This document shows, one piece after another, positions 43,245 to 51,847 of a DNA stretch of 64,000 nucleotides. The position numbers and the translations under genes were made by a program. The number at the start of each line of letters is the position of its first letter. Within the stretch, counting starts at the first letter, position 1. The notes under the pieces were generated by a model. The model saw only the letters and a list, made by a program, of their open reading frames with translations, was not told the DNA's origin and made no database searches. Location of the stretch: contig NZ_BMFD01000004.1 in the NCBI RefSeq assembly GCF_014637795.1, positions 89,014-153,013 on the forward strand. The letters are read 5' to 3'. This DNA comes from Belliella aquatica (GTDB lineage Bacteria; Bacteroidota; Bacteroidia; Cytophagales; Cyclobacteriaceae).

Positions 43245-44228
43245 ATGCAATGGACTACTAGTTTTGATATCCCTGAGTTTCAACCGAAGATCAATCACCA
43301 ATCTTCACTTTATGCCATTGGATCATGTTTTTCTACGATGATCGGGGAGAAACTGCATGACAGGAAATTTAATGTGTTGAACAATCCATTCGGAACACTT
43401 TTTAATCCGATTTCTATCACACAAGTGTTAGAAGATGCATTGCTTGAAATGCCAGTTAATACTGATATGATCTTGATTCGGGATGCGGTTTATCTTCATT
43501 TTGGGATGCATTCTGATGTGTCAGGATATAGCAAGGATTCCTTAGAGCGTCTCATTCACAAAAAGCAGCAACAAACCAAAAAGCAACTAGAAAATGCCTC
43601 TCACCTGTTGATTACATTTGGTACGGCATGGATTTATGAATACGGATCTTCAGGGCAGATCGTAGCCAATTGCCACAAACAACCGGGTGACTTGTTTGAA
43701 AAGAGATTACTCAATTTGGAGGAAATTCATAAAACGTACATCGGCTTTATCAATATGTATAGGGAATTCAATCCCAATGCCAATATCATTTTGACCGTCA
43801 GCCCTGTTCGCCATACCAAAGACGGGATTCCCGAGAATCAACTCAGTAAAAGCTTATTAAGATTGGCTTGTCATGATATTGCAGAGTCTTTCGATCATGT
43901 GCATTATTTCCCGAGTTACGAGATTCTGATGGACGAACTCCGTGATTATCGCTTTTACAAATCGGACATGATTCATCCCACGGAGCAAGCGGAGGATTAT
44001 ATTTGGGAGCGTTTTAAGAATTCCTGGATTGATCCAAAGTCATTTGTCACTATCCAAGAAGTAGAAAATATCAAAAGAGAATTAGCCCACCGACCTTTCA
44101 ATCCCGACAGCCCAGCGCACATGAAGTTTTTGGAAAACCTCCAAAAGAAACTCGAACGCCTAAGCCGAAGCTTCGACTTTTCCAAAGAAATGGATCAGTT
44201 GAGAAAGCAGGTGGATTATAGGAAGTAA
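43245..44228 (+). CDS. GSCFA domain protein
   Basis: A 327-residue protein of the GSCFA family, named for a motif present here as IGSCFSTMIGEKL (about 27-39). LNNPFGTLFNPISI, FGTAWIYEY, NIILTVSPVRHTKDG and the late MIHPTEQAEDYIWERF are family-typical. The family is SGNH-hydrolase-like (Ser in GSCF, Asp/His in MIHP), but its biological role is unclear. No signal peptide. Monocistronic between a tandem-repeat region and a permease. Confidence 0.9.
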   Translation: MQWTTSFDIPEFQPKINHQSSLYAIGSCFSTMIGEKLHDRKFNVLNNPFGTLFNPISITQVLEDALLEMPVNTDMILIRDAVYLHFGMHSDVSGYSKDSLERLIHKKQQQTKKQLENASHLLITFGTAWIYEYGSSGQIVANCHKQPGDLFEKRLLNLEEIHKTYIGFINMYREFNPNANIILTVSPVRHTKDGIPENQLSKSLLRLACHDIAESFDHVHYFPSYEILMDELRDYRFYKSDMIHPTEQAEDYIWERFKNSWIDPKSFVTIQEVENIKRELAHRPFNPDSPAHMKFLENLQKKLERLSRSFDFSKEMDQLRKQVDYRK

Positions 44229-44479
44229 AATAAAAGGTGGAATTATAAGGGATGAAGGATGAAATGAAGAATTGCTAGAGACGAAAAGAGCAGCTGCAAA
44301 TTCCTACTCTCTTATATTTAAATTCATTCAATGAAGTTTTTAGACCGTCCCTATAGATGTTTTTTGTGTTTTTGGAAAGTATTTTTATTTTATGAATATA
44401 TGAGCCTAGCTATTTCATGCTTAATAGAATATACAAGCTATCTAGGTTTTATCTTTTGTTTCATTTAAATCAATAACAA

Positions 44480-45700
44480 ATGCAGGATTTCTTAGAGAAT
44501 TGGGGGCATTCGGCCCATACAAGTTTAGGTTTTTTTTGGATGGCGCTTTGGGCTTTTATTTTGGGATATGCGCTGAGTTCAATGATTCAGATTTTTGTAA
44601 CTGAAAGTAAAATGCAGAAAACCATGGGTGATGCAAGCTCAAAAAGTATTTTTTTGGGGACTTTCTTCGGATTTATCTCAAGTTCATGCAGCTTTTCAGC
44701 TTTAGCCACCACCAAATCTCTGTTCCAAAAAGGAGCAAGCTTCTCTGCTTCAATGGCATTTCTCTTAGCATCCACCAATTTAGTTATCGAACTGGGAATA
44801 ATTATTTCAATTTTTTTGGGCTGGCAGTTTGTCGTAGGTGAATATGTTGGTGGAATTCTTTTAATCTTGATTGCTTGGATTTTAATTCGAGTGATCAAGC
44901 CAAGTAAATTGATCGAGCAAGCAAGAAAAAATCTAGGTGAAAGTGAAGAGAAAGAACAAGATAAAAAGCCACTCAAGAAGCGGATAAAATCATCTGAAAA
45001 CTGGGCTAAAGTCGGGAAACAATATGCGATGGAGTGGAAAATGGTCTGGAAAGACGTGACGATTGGATTCACTATCGCTGGAATTGTATCAGGATTTATT
45101 CCAGACACTTTTTTTCAAACTCTCTTTATCAACACTGGAGATGGACAGAGTAGCTTTTCATTTTTAACGTTATTACAACATACAGTTGTAGGCCCCATAG
45201 CTGCCTTCCTGACCTTTATTGGGTCGATGGGGAATATCCCTTTAGCAGCTTTGCTTTTCGGCAAAGGTGTCAGTTTTGCGGGAGTAATGGCTTTTATATT
45301 TAGTGACTTGGTTGTTTTCCCCGTATTGCGAATCAATGCCACTTACTATGGTTGGAAAATGTCTTTTTTTATACTTTTCCTACTATTCTCTGCATTGATA
45401 GTAACCTCCTTATTTTTGCACTACAGCTTTGACTTTGCAGGAATTCTTCCAAACCCAAGTAGTACCGACATTACCTCCAAAGAACATTTTGCTATCGACT
45501 ATACATTTTACCTGAATCTTGTTTTTCTAGCCATTACGGGAATATTAATTTACTTAGGCTTTTTCAAAGGAAAAGAAGTAATGCATCATAAAGAAATGGC
45601 TCCCAAAAGCCCATTACTAGAAAAAGTATTGAAGTATTTGGCAGTGATTGCCTATGCATGGTTGCTTGGTGGAATGTTTGTTTGGCTTTGGGTGGTTTAG
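44480..45700 (+). CDS. permease, UPF0718/ArsP-like family
   Basis: A 406-residue inner-membrane protein with about ten helices in two inverted halves, each carrying a family signature: SSSCSFSALATTKSLFQKGASF (about 72-93) and GNIPLAALLFGKGVSFAGVMAF. A charged cytoplasmic linker (about 148-180) separates them. Relatives include the ArsP organoarsenical efflux permease and YraQ-type permeases; the substrate cannot be told here. There is no arsR or other ars gene next to it. The final helix pair ends LLGGMFVWLWVV. Confidence 0.85.
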   Translation: MQDFLENWGHSAHTSLGFFWMALWAFILGYALSSMIQIFVTESKMQKTMGDASSKSIFLGTFFGFISSSCSFSALATTKSLFQKGASFSASMAFLLASTNLVIELGIIISIFLGWQFVVGEYVGGILLILIAWILIRVIKPSKLIEQARKNLGESEEKEQDKKPLKKRIKSSENWAKVGKQYAMEWKMVWKDVTIGFTIAGIVSGFIPDTFFQTLFINTGDGQSSFSFLTLLQHTVVGPIAAFLTFIGSMGNIPLAALLFGKGVSFAGVMAFIFSDLVVFPVLRINATYYGWKMSFFILFLLFSALIVTSLFLHYSFDFAGILPNPSSTDITSKEHFAIDYTFYLNLVFLAITGILIYLGFFKGKEVMHHKEMAPKSPLLEKVLKYLAVIAYAWLLGGMFVWLWVV

Positions 45701-47200
45701 TTTGAGAAAGTTGTTGGGTTATGGGGTTTTGTGGAATATTTATCTAGAATAGTATAATATTCTCATGCCTACAACCCCGTAATTTTCAACGATGATTTTC
45801 CTGTTATTCAGGATTCGAGATTGAGCTATAGGGAATATCCTAATAAAGCATTTTTAAAATATTAAAATAATACAATTTAATCTAAAATAAACATATTTAT
45901 ACTAAAAAATACACCACTTTTACCCGTCTGTGTGCCGACCGTCTCCCGACCGTGTCCCGTATCCCTTCCGACCATTCGCCGACTTTTGGCGAAAAACCAA
46001 GAAAACATATAATTATTCCAAGAATATAATTTTTCTAAGACAACTTTTTGACAATCAGTACAATTTCTGTTTCATTGTACAAAGTACGATGTGCCAAGTA
46101 CCAAGATCAAGCACCCTACATAACAAGATATCCAATACTAAAAATGAAAGGCAACTCCGACGGAGTTGCCTTAGAATAATAATCCCCTCGCTGATCCTTA
46201 TCTACAATAAATCACATCTCAAAAAAAATCAATTCTTTAAAACCCATTTAACTGCGTTCCCATAGAAAATTTAACATTTAACGATTATAATCCTAATCAA
46301 TTACACAACTATCTTTCTAACCCATACTACCTCTAGTTTCTTCAAGGACGGCCCTAATTGAAGCTGGTTTTAAGGCGATTGTGGAAACCGTTAAAAAAAT
46401 GGGTTAGCTCGCGTGCTTGCACCGAGATCCACCTATTTTTAGGTTGGAGCAATTGACTTAAAATTAAATTGGGTCAAGATTTGATATTTTCAACATATCC
46501 GCAATCCCAATTTAAAAGCATCAATTCAGGCCTAGATTTTTTGTTACTTTTTCATCAATGGAAAAAGTAAGAGAAAGAAATCTACTTCTCTTCATTATTC
46601 CCTCTCACTATAATCGATCTCCCACCCATTTTTAGGTTGGAGCAATTGACATAAAAGTATCAATTCAGTCCTCAAAATCAATCCAAGCTTTAAAAATTCT
46701 ACCCTTTTAGGCCTCGTTACCATAATAATCAACTCGGCTTAATTAAATCCTAGCGAATTCAAAGCATTACAATAAATCACATCCCAAAAAAATCAATTCC
46801 TTAAAACCCATTTAACTGCGTTCCCTTATAAAATTTAATGATTAACAATACTGCAACATATAAACCTAATCAATCGAACAATTTCATTATTATTCCCTTA
46901 ATAACTTCCTCTGCGAAGCTCGGTGACTTCTCTGCGACACTCGGAGCAATAAAAAATCACTATACCTTTTTAACCGATCACCCAATCTACTGCTTCACCC
47001 AATCAACTATTTCACCCAATCACCTATTCCTCCCAATCTACTATTCCACTTAATCAACTATTTCACCCAATCATCTATTTCACTCAATTAACCTGACCAT
47101 TTCTCACTTCTCAAATCTCATATCTAACATCATTCTCTTATATTTGCCTTAAGGTCTTTTTTGAATGACCCTTATTAGAAATTGATAAAACAATAGATTT
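45701..47200. other. 1.5 kb gene desert with degenerate direct repeats
   Basis: No convincing gene. Direct repeats: a unit of about 75 bp at 46203-46276 and 46768-46845 (containing AACCCATTTAACTGCGTTCC) and a unit with TTTTTAGGTTGGAGCAATTG at 46426-46463 and 46616-46656, each followed by ATCAATTCAG. A hairpin AAGGCAACTCC/GGAGTTGCCTT is at 46148-46172. The end (46976-47095) repeats CAATCAACTATTTCACC. A short frame 46348-46407 (TALIEAGFKAIVETVKKMG) could be the tail of a lost gene. A -7 box for priA is at 47139. Confidence 0.65.
47139..47146 (+). promoter_or_regulatory. -7 promoter element of priA
   Basis: TATATTTG matches TAnnTTTG; no TTTG at the -33 distance. Transcription would start about 50 nt before the TTG start of priA. 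Confidence 0.45.
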
Positions 47201-49720
47201 TTGGAAAGTTTATTCGGTGATACTTACGAACCTCAAGATGAAAAATCACGGCTCTACGCGGATGTGATTTTGCCTGTGCCTATTCCCAAAATGTTTACCT
47301 ACAAGATTCCTCGAAATCTTGCTGAGGATATTGGGATCGGATTTCGGGTGATGGTGCAGTTTGGTCAAAAAAAGGTACTTACAGGGATCATCGGCAAGGT
47401 GCATCAAAAACCACCCAAGGAATATGAAGCCAAGCCAATCTTGGATGTCTTGGATACCTACGCCATGGTCAATCCACTGCAAATCAAGTTTTGGGCATGG
47501 ATGGCTGAATATTATTGTTGCCATATCGGAGAGGCGATGAATGCGGCGTTGCCTTCAGGATTGAAGTTGAGCAGTGAAAGTAAAATCCAACTCAATCCAG
47601 CTTACGATTCGGAAACGTCGATGTATCCGCTTGACTCCAGGGAAGAAGTGATTTTACAGGCTTTGGCAAGTCAGGAGGAACTGTCTTATGAAGATTGTGA
47701 GCGTCTGTTGGGAGTTAAGAGCATTCATGGCATCATCAAAAGTTTGGTGATCAAGGAAGCAATTCTTGTTTTTGAGAAAGTGAAAGATAAATATTCCCCT
47801 AAAGTGGAAACGAGAATTCGACTCACACAGGAATATGCAACTGATAAAAAGGCTTTGGAGAGACTTTTTCAAGAAATAGCCTCCAAACCAAAACAAGAGG
47901 AGGTCATACTTAAATATTTACAAGAAATCCCTGTTTACCAAAAACCTGAGTTAAATCTGAAAGGCTTGGACAAAAAAGCATTTACTGAAGCTGGATTGTC
48001 CATGAGTTCGCTCAAAACCTTGATGAAAAACAATGTTTTAGAGGAGTATAAGCTGATTATTAGCCGTTTTGAAGAGATCAGTGAGAGCAAAGAAGAGATT
48101 GTGCTTTCGGAAGAGCAGACTACTGCTATAATTCAGATCAAGGGATATTTTGAAGAAAAACATGTGGCTTTGCTTCATGGAATCACAGGAAGCGGAAAGA
48201 CGGAGATTTATATTCAGTTAATCAAAGAGGCTTTAGAAAGTGGAAGTCAAGTGCTGTTACTACTTCCGGAGATCGCCTTGACAACACACCTTGTGGGGAG
48301 ATTAAAGAAAGTCTTTGGAAGCAAAATGGGTGTTTACCATTCCAAGTTCTCTGACAACGAGCGTGTGGAGGTTTGGAATGGCGTCATTAGTGGGAAATTT
48401 CCGCTAGTGATCGGCGTCAGGTCATCTATTTTTCTTCCTTTCGATAGTTTGGGTTTGGTGATTGTGGACGAGGAACATGAAGCTTCTTTCAAGCAGTATG
48501 ATCCAGCACCGAGATTTCAGGCTCGTGATGCGGCGATTATGTTGGCATGGTTGCATCAAGCCAAGACGCTTTTGGGATCTGCTACGCCATCTTTTGAGAG
48601 TTTTTATAATGCTCGAACAAAGAAATACGGTTATGTGCCATTAGATAGGCGATATGGAGATGCACAATTGCCTGCTTATCATATTGCTGATATTCTCAAA
48701 GACAAAAAGAAGAACCTGCTCAAATTGGAAATGACTCGTCTGATGCGTGAGAAAATTCAAGAAGCTTTGAATAACCAAGAACAGGTTTTGATTTTCCAAA
48801 ACAGAAGAGGCTATTCACCTTATCTTGTCTGTGAAGATTGTGGCGTTTCACCCGAATGTGAGCATTGTGATGTGACGTTGACTTACCATCAATTCGCAGA
48901 GGAATTGCGCTGTCATTATTGTGGATTTAAGGAGAAAGTGCCCAAAGCTTGCCACGCCTGTGGGAGTGTGAAGCTTGTGGCAGTTGGACTAGGAACAGAG
49001 CGGATAGAAGAAAGCCTTACGCTTTTGTTTCCCGAGGCGCGAATAGCACGGATGGATTTGGATACCACGAGGAGCAAATATGGCTATCAAAGGTTGCTGG
49101 AAGAATTTGGTGCGGGAAATATTGATATTCTGGTTGGCACACAGATGATAACCAAAGGACTGGATTTCGAAAAAGTGACGGTTGTGGGGATATTGGATGC
49201 GGATAGGATTTTGTTTTTCCCAGATTTTAGAGCTGGCGAAAGGGCTTTCCAGCAAATTACACAAGTAGCAGGTAGGGCTGGAAGAAGGGAAAAGAAAGGC
49301 ACAGTAATCGTGCAAACAAGGCAGCCTGATCATCATATCTACGAGAAAATCGTCAACGGAAATTACAAGAAGTTTTATATCGAAGACATGACCGAAAGGC
49401 AAAAGTTCTTCTATCCACCTTTTGTCAAGTTGATCAAAATCTCAAGTCGGCATAAGGATAAAAATGTAGTTGAAAAAGCCGCTCGACACTTGCATAATTT
49501 ATTGAATGATATTCAAGTCAAGAAAATCATGCTCGGTCCTGAAAAGGGATTGATCGGTAAAATCAAAAATCAATACATCTTCGAAACCCTCGTCAAACTA
49601 GACAAATCAGGAAATGCCCAAGCAGTCTTCAAACATGATTTGCAGCTGATTTTAGAAGAAATGTACGCCAACAAAGAATTCAGAAGTGTGAGGGTGGTTG
49701 TGGATGTTGATCCTTACTAG
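47201..49720 (+). CDS. priA: primosomal protein N', replication-restart helicase
   Basis: A 3'-5' helicase that restarts collapsed replication forks. The 839 residues are arranged as a 3'-DNA-binding and winged-helix region (about 15-200), a helicase core with Walker A LLHGITGSGKTEIY (about 325-338) and DEEH (VIVDEEHEASFKQYD), a Cys-rich zinc domain inserted in the core (CEDCGVSPECEHC, CHYCGF, CHACG), and a C-terminal domain. The start is TTG at 47201; an in-frame TGA at 47183 rules out a longer form. Monocistronic, with repeats on both sides. Confidence 0.95.
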   Translation: MESLFGDTYEPQDEKSRLYADVILPVPIPKMFTYKIPRNLAEDIGIGFRVMVQFGQKKVLTGIIGKVHQKPPKEYEAKPILDVLDTYAMVNPLQIKFWAWMAEYYCCHIGEAMNAALPSGLKLSSESKIQLNPAYDSETSMYPLDSREEVILQALASQEELSYEDCERLLGVKSIHGIIKSLVIKEAILVFEKVKDKYSPKVETRIRLTQEYATDKKALERLFQEIASKPKQEEVILKYLQEIPVYQKPELNLKGLDKKAFTEAGLSMSSLKTLMKNNVLEEYKLIISRFEEISESKEEIVLSEEQTTAIIQIKGYFEEKHVALLHGITGSGKTEIYIQLIKEALESGSQVLLLLPEIALTTHLVGRLKKVFGSKMGVYHSKFSDNERVEVWNGVISGKFPLVIGVRSSIFLPFDSLGLVIVDEEHEASFKQYDPAPRFQARDAAIMLAWLHQAKTLLGSATPSFESFYNARTKKYGYVPLDRRYGDAQLPAYHIADILKDKKKNLLKLEMTRLMREKIQEALNNQEQVLIFQNRRGYSPYLVCEDCGVSPECEHCDVTLTYHQFAEELRCHYCGFKEKVPKACHACGSVKLVAVGLGTERIEESLTLLFPEARIARMDLDTTRSKYGYQRLLEEFGAGNIDILVGTQMITKGLDFEKVTVVGILDADRILFFPDFRAGERAFQQITQVAGRAGRREKKGTVIVQTRQPDHHIYEKIVNGNYKKFYIEDMTERQKFFYPPFVKLIKISSRHKDKNVVEKAARHLHNLLNDIQVKKIMLGPEKGLIGKIKNQYIFETLVKLDKSGNAQAVFKHDLQLILEEMYANKEFRSVRVVVDVDPY

Positions 49721-50018
49721 GAGGTTATAAAGTTGTAAGGTTAAAAAGTTATAAGGTTGCGGACATAGCCAAATCTAGTTTAGTGAATGTCTCTCGCTAA
49801 GACCGCCGAGGTGCAAAGTCCGCAAAGCTATCAAGCCATCTTGCGTCTTAAATCTTACGTCTCAAATCTCAAATCTCACGTCTCATATCTCACTTCTATC
49901 ATCATTTCCTCAGCGCAACTCTGCACCTTATCCCCCTGTGCAAGATTGTCTCCCGATAGGGGTGGACCTTTCGAAATATCACTTCTCATCTCTCGAAACA
50001 GGTTTATAATTTTCAAGA
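49721..50018. repeat. intergenic phrases and left direct repeat flanking the HigBA pair
   Basis: Contains inverted AACCTTACAACTT phrases (49725-49758), CTCAAATCTCACGTCTCATATC phrases (49848-49905), and at 49910-49966 a unit TCAGCGCAACTCTGCAC...TTGTCTCCCGATAGGGG. This is repeated at 50809-50867 on the other side of the toxin-antitoxin genes. Confidence 0.75.
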
Positions 50019-50321
50019 TTAAACATCCAAAGAGAACTTTAAACTACCTCCCAATCCTTCTCGAATAATTCTCATTAAAGTTGAAAGCCTGATGTCGCTT
50101 GCGTTATTTTCAATTCTAGAGATATAGTTTTTAGTTGTCCCAACTCTCTCTGCTAGTTGTTCTTGTGTAAGATTCTGTTTTTTTCTTGCCTCTTGAATTA
50201 AAATACCGATTTTGAACGTTTCAAATTCTTCTTGGAATTTCTCACGAGATTCAGTCCCTAATTTTCCATATTGCTCGTCCAAATGGTCATCAAATGATGT
50301 GATTCTCTTATCTATTTTCAT
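50019..50321 (-). CDS. XRE-type antitoxin, HigA-like
   Basis: A 100-residue protein: an N-terminal helical region (about 1-40) followed by an HTH_3 domain (IQEARKKQNLTQEQLAERVGTTKNYISRIENN, about 43-74) and a short C-terminal strand SLKFSLDV. It is the second gene of a toxin-first pair, overlapping the toxin by 14 nt, the organisation of higBA systems. Expected to neutralise the toxin and repress its own promoter. Confidence 0.88.
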   Translation of the reverse strand: MKIDKRITSFDDHLDEQYGKLGTESREKFQEEFETFKIGILIQEARKKQNLTQEQLAERVGTTKNYISRIENNASDIRLSTLMRIIREGLGGSLKFSLDV

Positions 50322-50673
50322 AATATTCTTTTTTAAGCCTTTCAGCTTTTTTTATTTCATTCTTTGGTGTTTTCTGCGTTTTCTTTTGAAATCCGCTTAG
50401 AAGGATGATTAAATTTCCTTCATCGAAAAAGCAAAAGATTCTGAATATTCCATTATCTGCCGAAATCCGTACCTCCCAAAGTCCATCAGTATTTGTAAGG
50501 TGTTTAAGGAATTTTTCAGGAACAATTCTAGTCGTTTTTAGAACTAATAGGGTCCAGTCGATTTTCTTACGTACAGCAAGTGATTGCCTTAGATAGAAAT
50601 CTTTAAAGTGATCTTCGTAAAAACCAATATCTCTTTTAAAATCGCTCAACTTTTTCCAAAATAATTGCAGCAA
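50308..50673 (-). CDS. HigB-like toxin (RelE superfamily, phage Gp49-like)
   Basis: A 121-residue protein of the Gp49-like/HigB branch of RelE toxins, ribosome-dependent mRNA interferases. Characteristic segments are VPEKFLKHLTNTDGLWEVRIS, IFRIFCFFDEGNLIILLSGFQKKTQKTPKNEI and the basic C-terminus AERLKKEYYENR. The start may be up to about 12 residues later (near DIGFYEDHF), since relatives begin there. The toxin appears intact. The pair is flanked by direct repeats about 900 bp apart, suggesting a mobile cassette (inference). Confidence 0.85.
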   Translation of the reverse strand: MLQLFWKKLSDFKRDIGFYEDHFKDFYLRQSLAVRKKIDWTLLVLKTTRIVPEKFLKHLTNTDGLWEVRISADNGIFRIFCFFDEGNLIILLSGFQKKTQKTPKNEIKKAERLKKEYYENR

Positions 50674-50808
50674 TAAAGTTATCTAAAAAGGTAACATAAT
50701 AAAAGAAAAATATTTATTTTCATAAAAAGAAGCAGATTAAATAAATAATATTTTTATCTCATTTGATTTATCTAAAATCTACTCTATGAAATCGCAATAA
50801 AAACTTTC

Positions 50809-50867
50809 TCAGCGCAACTCTGCACATTTAGTATCCTTTGCGAGCTTGTCTCCCGATAGGGAGGAAT
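50809..50867. repeat. right direct repeat flanking the HigBA pair
   Basis: Matches 49910-49966 in the same orientation: TCAGCGCAACTCTGCAC, a variable middle, then CTTGTCTCCCGATAGGGA. The two copies are 899 bp apart and enclose only the toxin-antitoxin genes and short phrases. Confidence 0.75.
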
Positions 50868-50888
50868 CTAAAATCTACCTTTTAAAAT

Positions 50889-51473
50889 CTACAATCCCCT
50901 CAAAAACCCCCTAAACTCCTCCGTATCAAAATTGCTCATTCCTTCTTGGTAGAAGACAATTTTTCCTTCGGGATTGATGACGATTGTTGTTGGGATGGAT
51001 TGGGATTGAAGGGAATTGTTGAGACCATGACTGGCATGGACGATCGGGAAACTCCAACCTTTGTCATTCACTAGCTTCTTGCTTTTTTCAAAGTCTTTAT
51101 CTAAAGCAATCATCAAGAATTCTAAGTTTTCGGAGTCCTTGACTTTCTTATACATTTCAGAAATATGTGGCATTTCCGCCCGACAGGGAGGACACCAAGT
51201 TGCCCAAAGGTTGATAAATACAGTCTTGCCTCTAAAGGCTTCTAAATCTATAATGGATCCTTCGGGAGTCGTGAATGTTCCTCTGTAGTCAAAATCCAAG
51301 TTCTCTTTGTTGACCAGTGCAATCTTGGGTTTGATTAACCCTGTAGAAAGCAAGACAGATTGAATACCTCCCATGATGGGAGTCATCAGTCCTGTGAAAT
51401 AGAGAAAAGCAAAAACCGACAAAATCAGCCCCCAACTCTTCAGTTCTTTTTTCCAATCAAATTTATTAGCCAT
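50889..51473 (-). CDS. TlpA-like thiol-disulfide oxidoreductase, membrane-anchored
   Basis: A 194-residue thioredoxin-fold protein with an N-terminal membrane anchor (about 13-30). The active site Cys94-Pro-Pro-Cys97 lies in LWATWCPPCRAEMPHI, and a cis-Pro appears in SIPTTIVI. Periplasmic reductases of this kind act in cytochrome c maturation or disulfide reduction; the partner is not evident from neighbours. The stop lies next to dispersed ATCTAAAATCTACC phrases. Confidence 0.9.
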   Translation of the reverse strand: MANKFDWKKELKSWGLILSVFAFLYFTGLMTPIMGGIQSVLLSTGLIKPKIALVNKENLDFDYRGTFTTPEGSIIDLEAFRGKTVFINLWATWCPPCRAEMPHISEMYKKVKDSENLEFLMIALDKDFEKSKKLVNDKGWSFPIVHASHGLNNSLQSQSIPTTIVINPEGKIVFYQEGMSNFDTEEFRGFLRGL

Positions 51474-51847
51474 AATTCAAAGTTTTAATTGTTATAGGGT
51501 ATTAGATGATCAGTTATTAGTGTACAAAATAATAAAACTAGTTTTTACAGATATTAAAGATCAACAAAGATAAATTTTCTCTGATTGCTCTTCATTTGCC
51601 AATAAAACCATCAATTCAAATCATTTCAATCAAACCGTTGACCGCTGACAGTCGTCTGTCGACTCTACGACCTTTTCTGAATTTGGGCGACACACTTTTT
51701 CAATATTTTCCCATAAAATCAGAGAGTAAATTTACCCACACATTTCCAATACCTTAGTGACCATTGACACAATAAGTGTGGATTCTTTTTAGATTCCATG
51801 GCTTAATACCATAAATTGCGCATCAAAATTGAATAAGAATTCTGAAT
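51474..51847. other. intergenic region between the TlpA-like gene and tex
   Basis: No gene. A TTAGTGATCAG-type phrase at about 51500-51522, a small hairpin GACAG/CTGTC at about 51647-51660, and AT-rich sequence with TAAATTTA near 51727 as a possible -7 box for tex. Confidence 0.5.

Noticed and set aside
46348-46407. gene-tail-like frame TALIEAGFKAIVETVKKMG
   Set aside because: Only 19 codons, no upstream coding continuation and no secure homology; kept as a possible relic within the desert entry, not as a feature.
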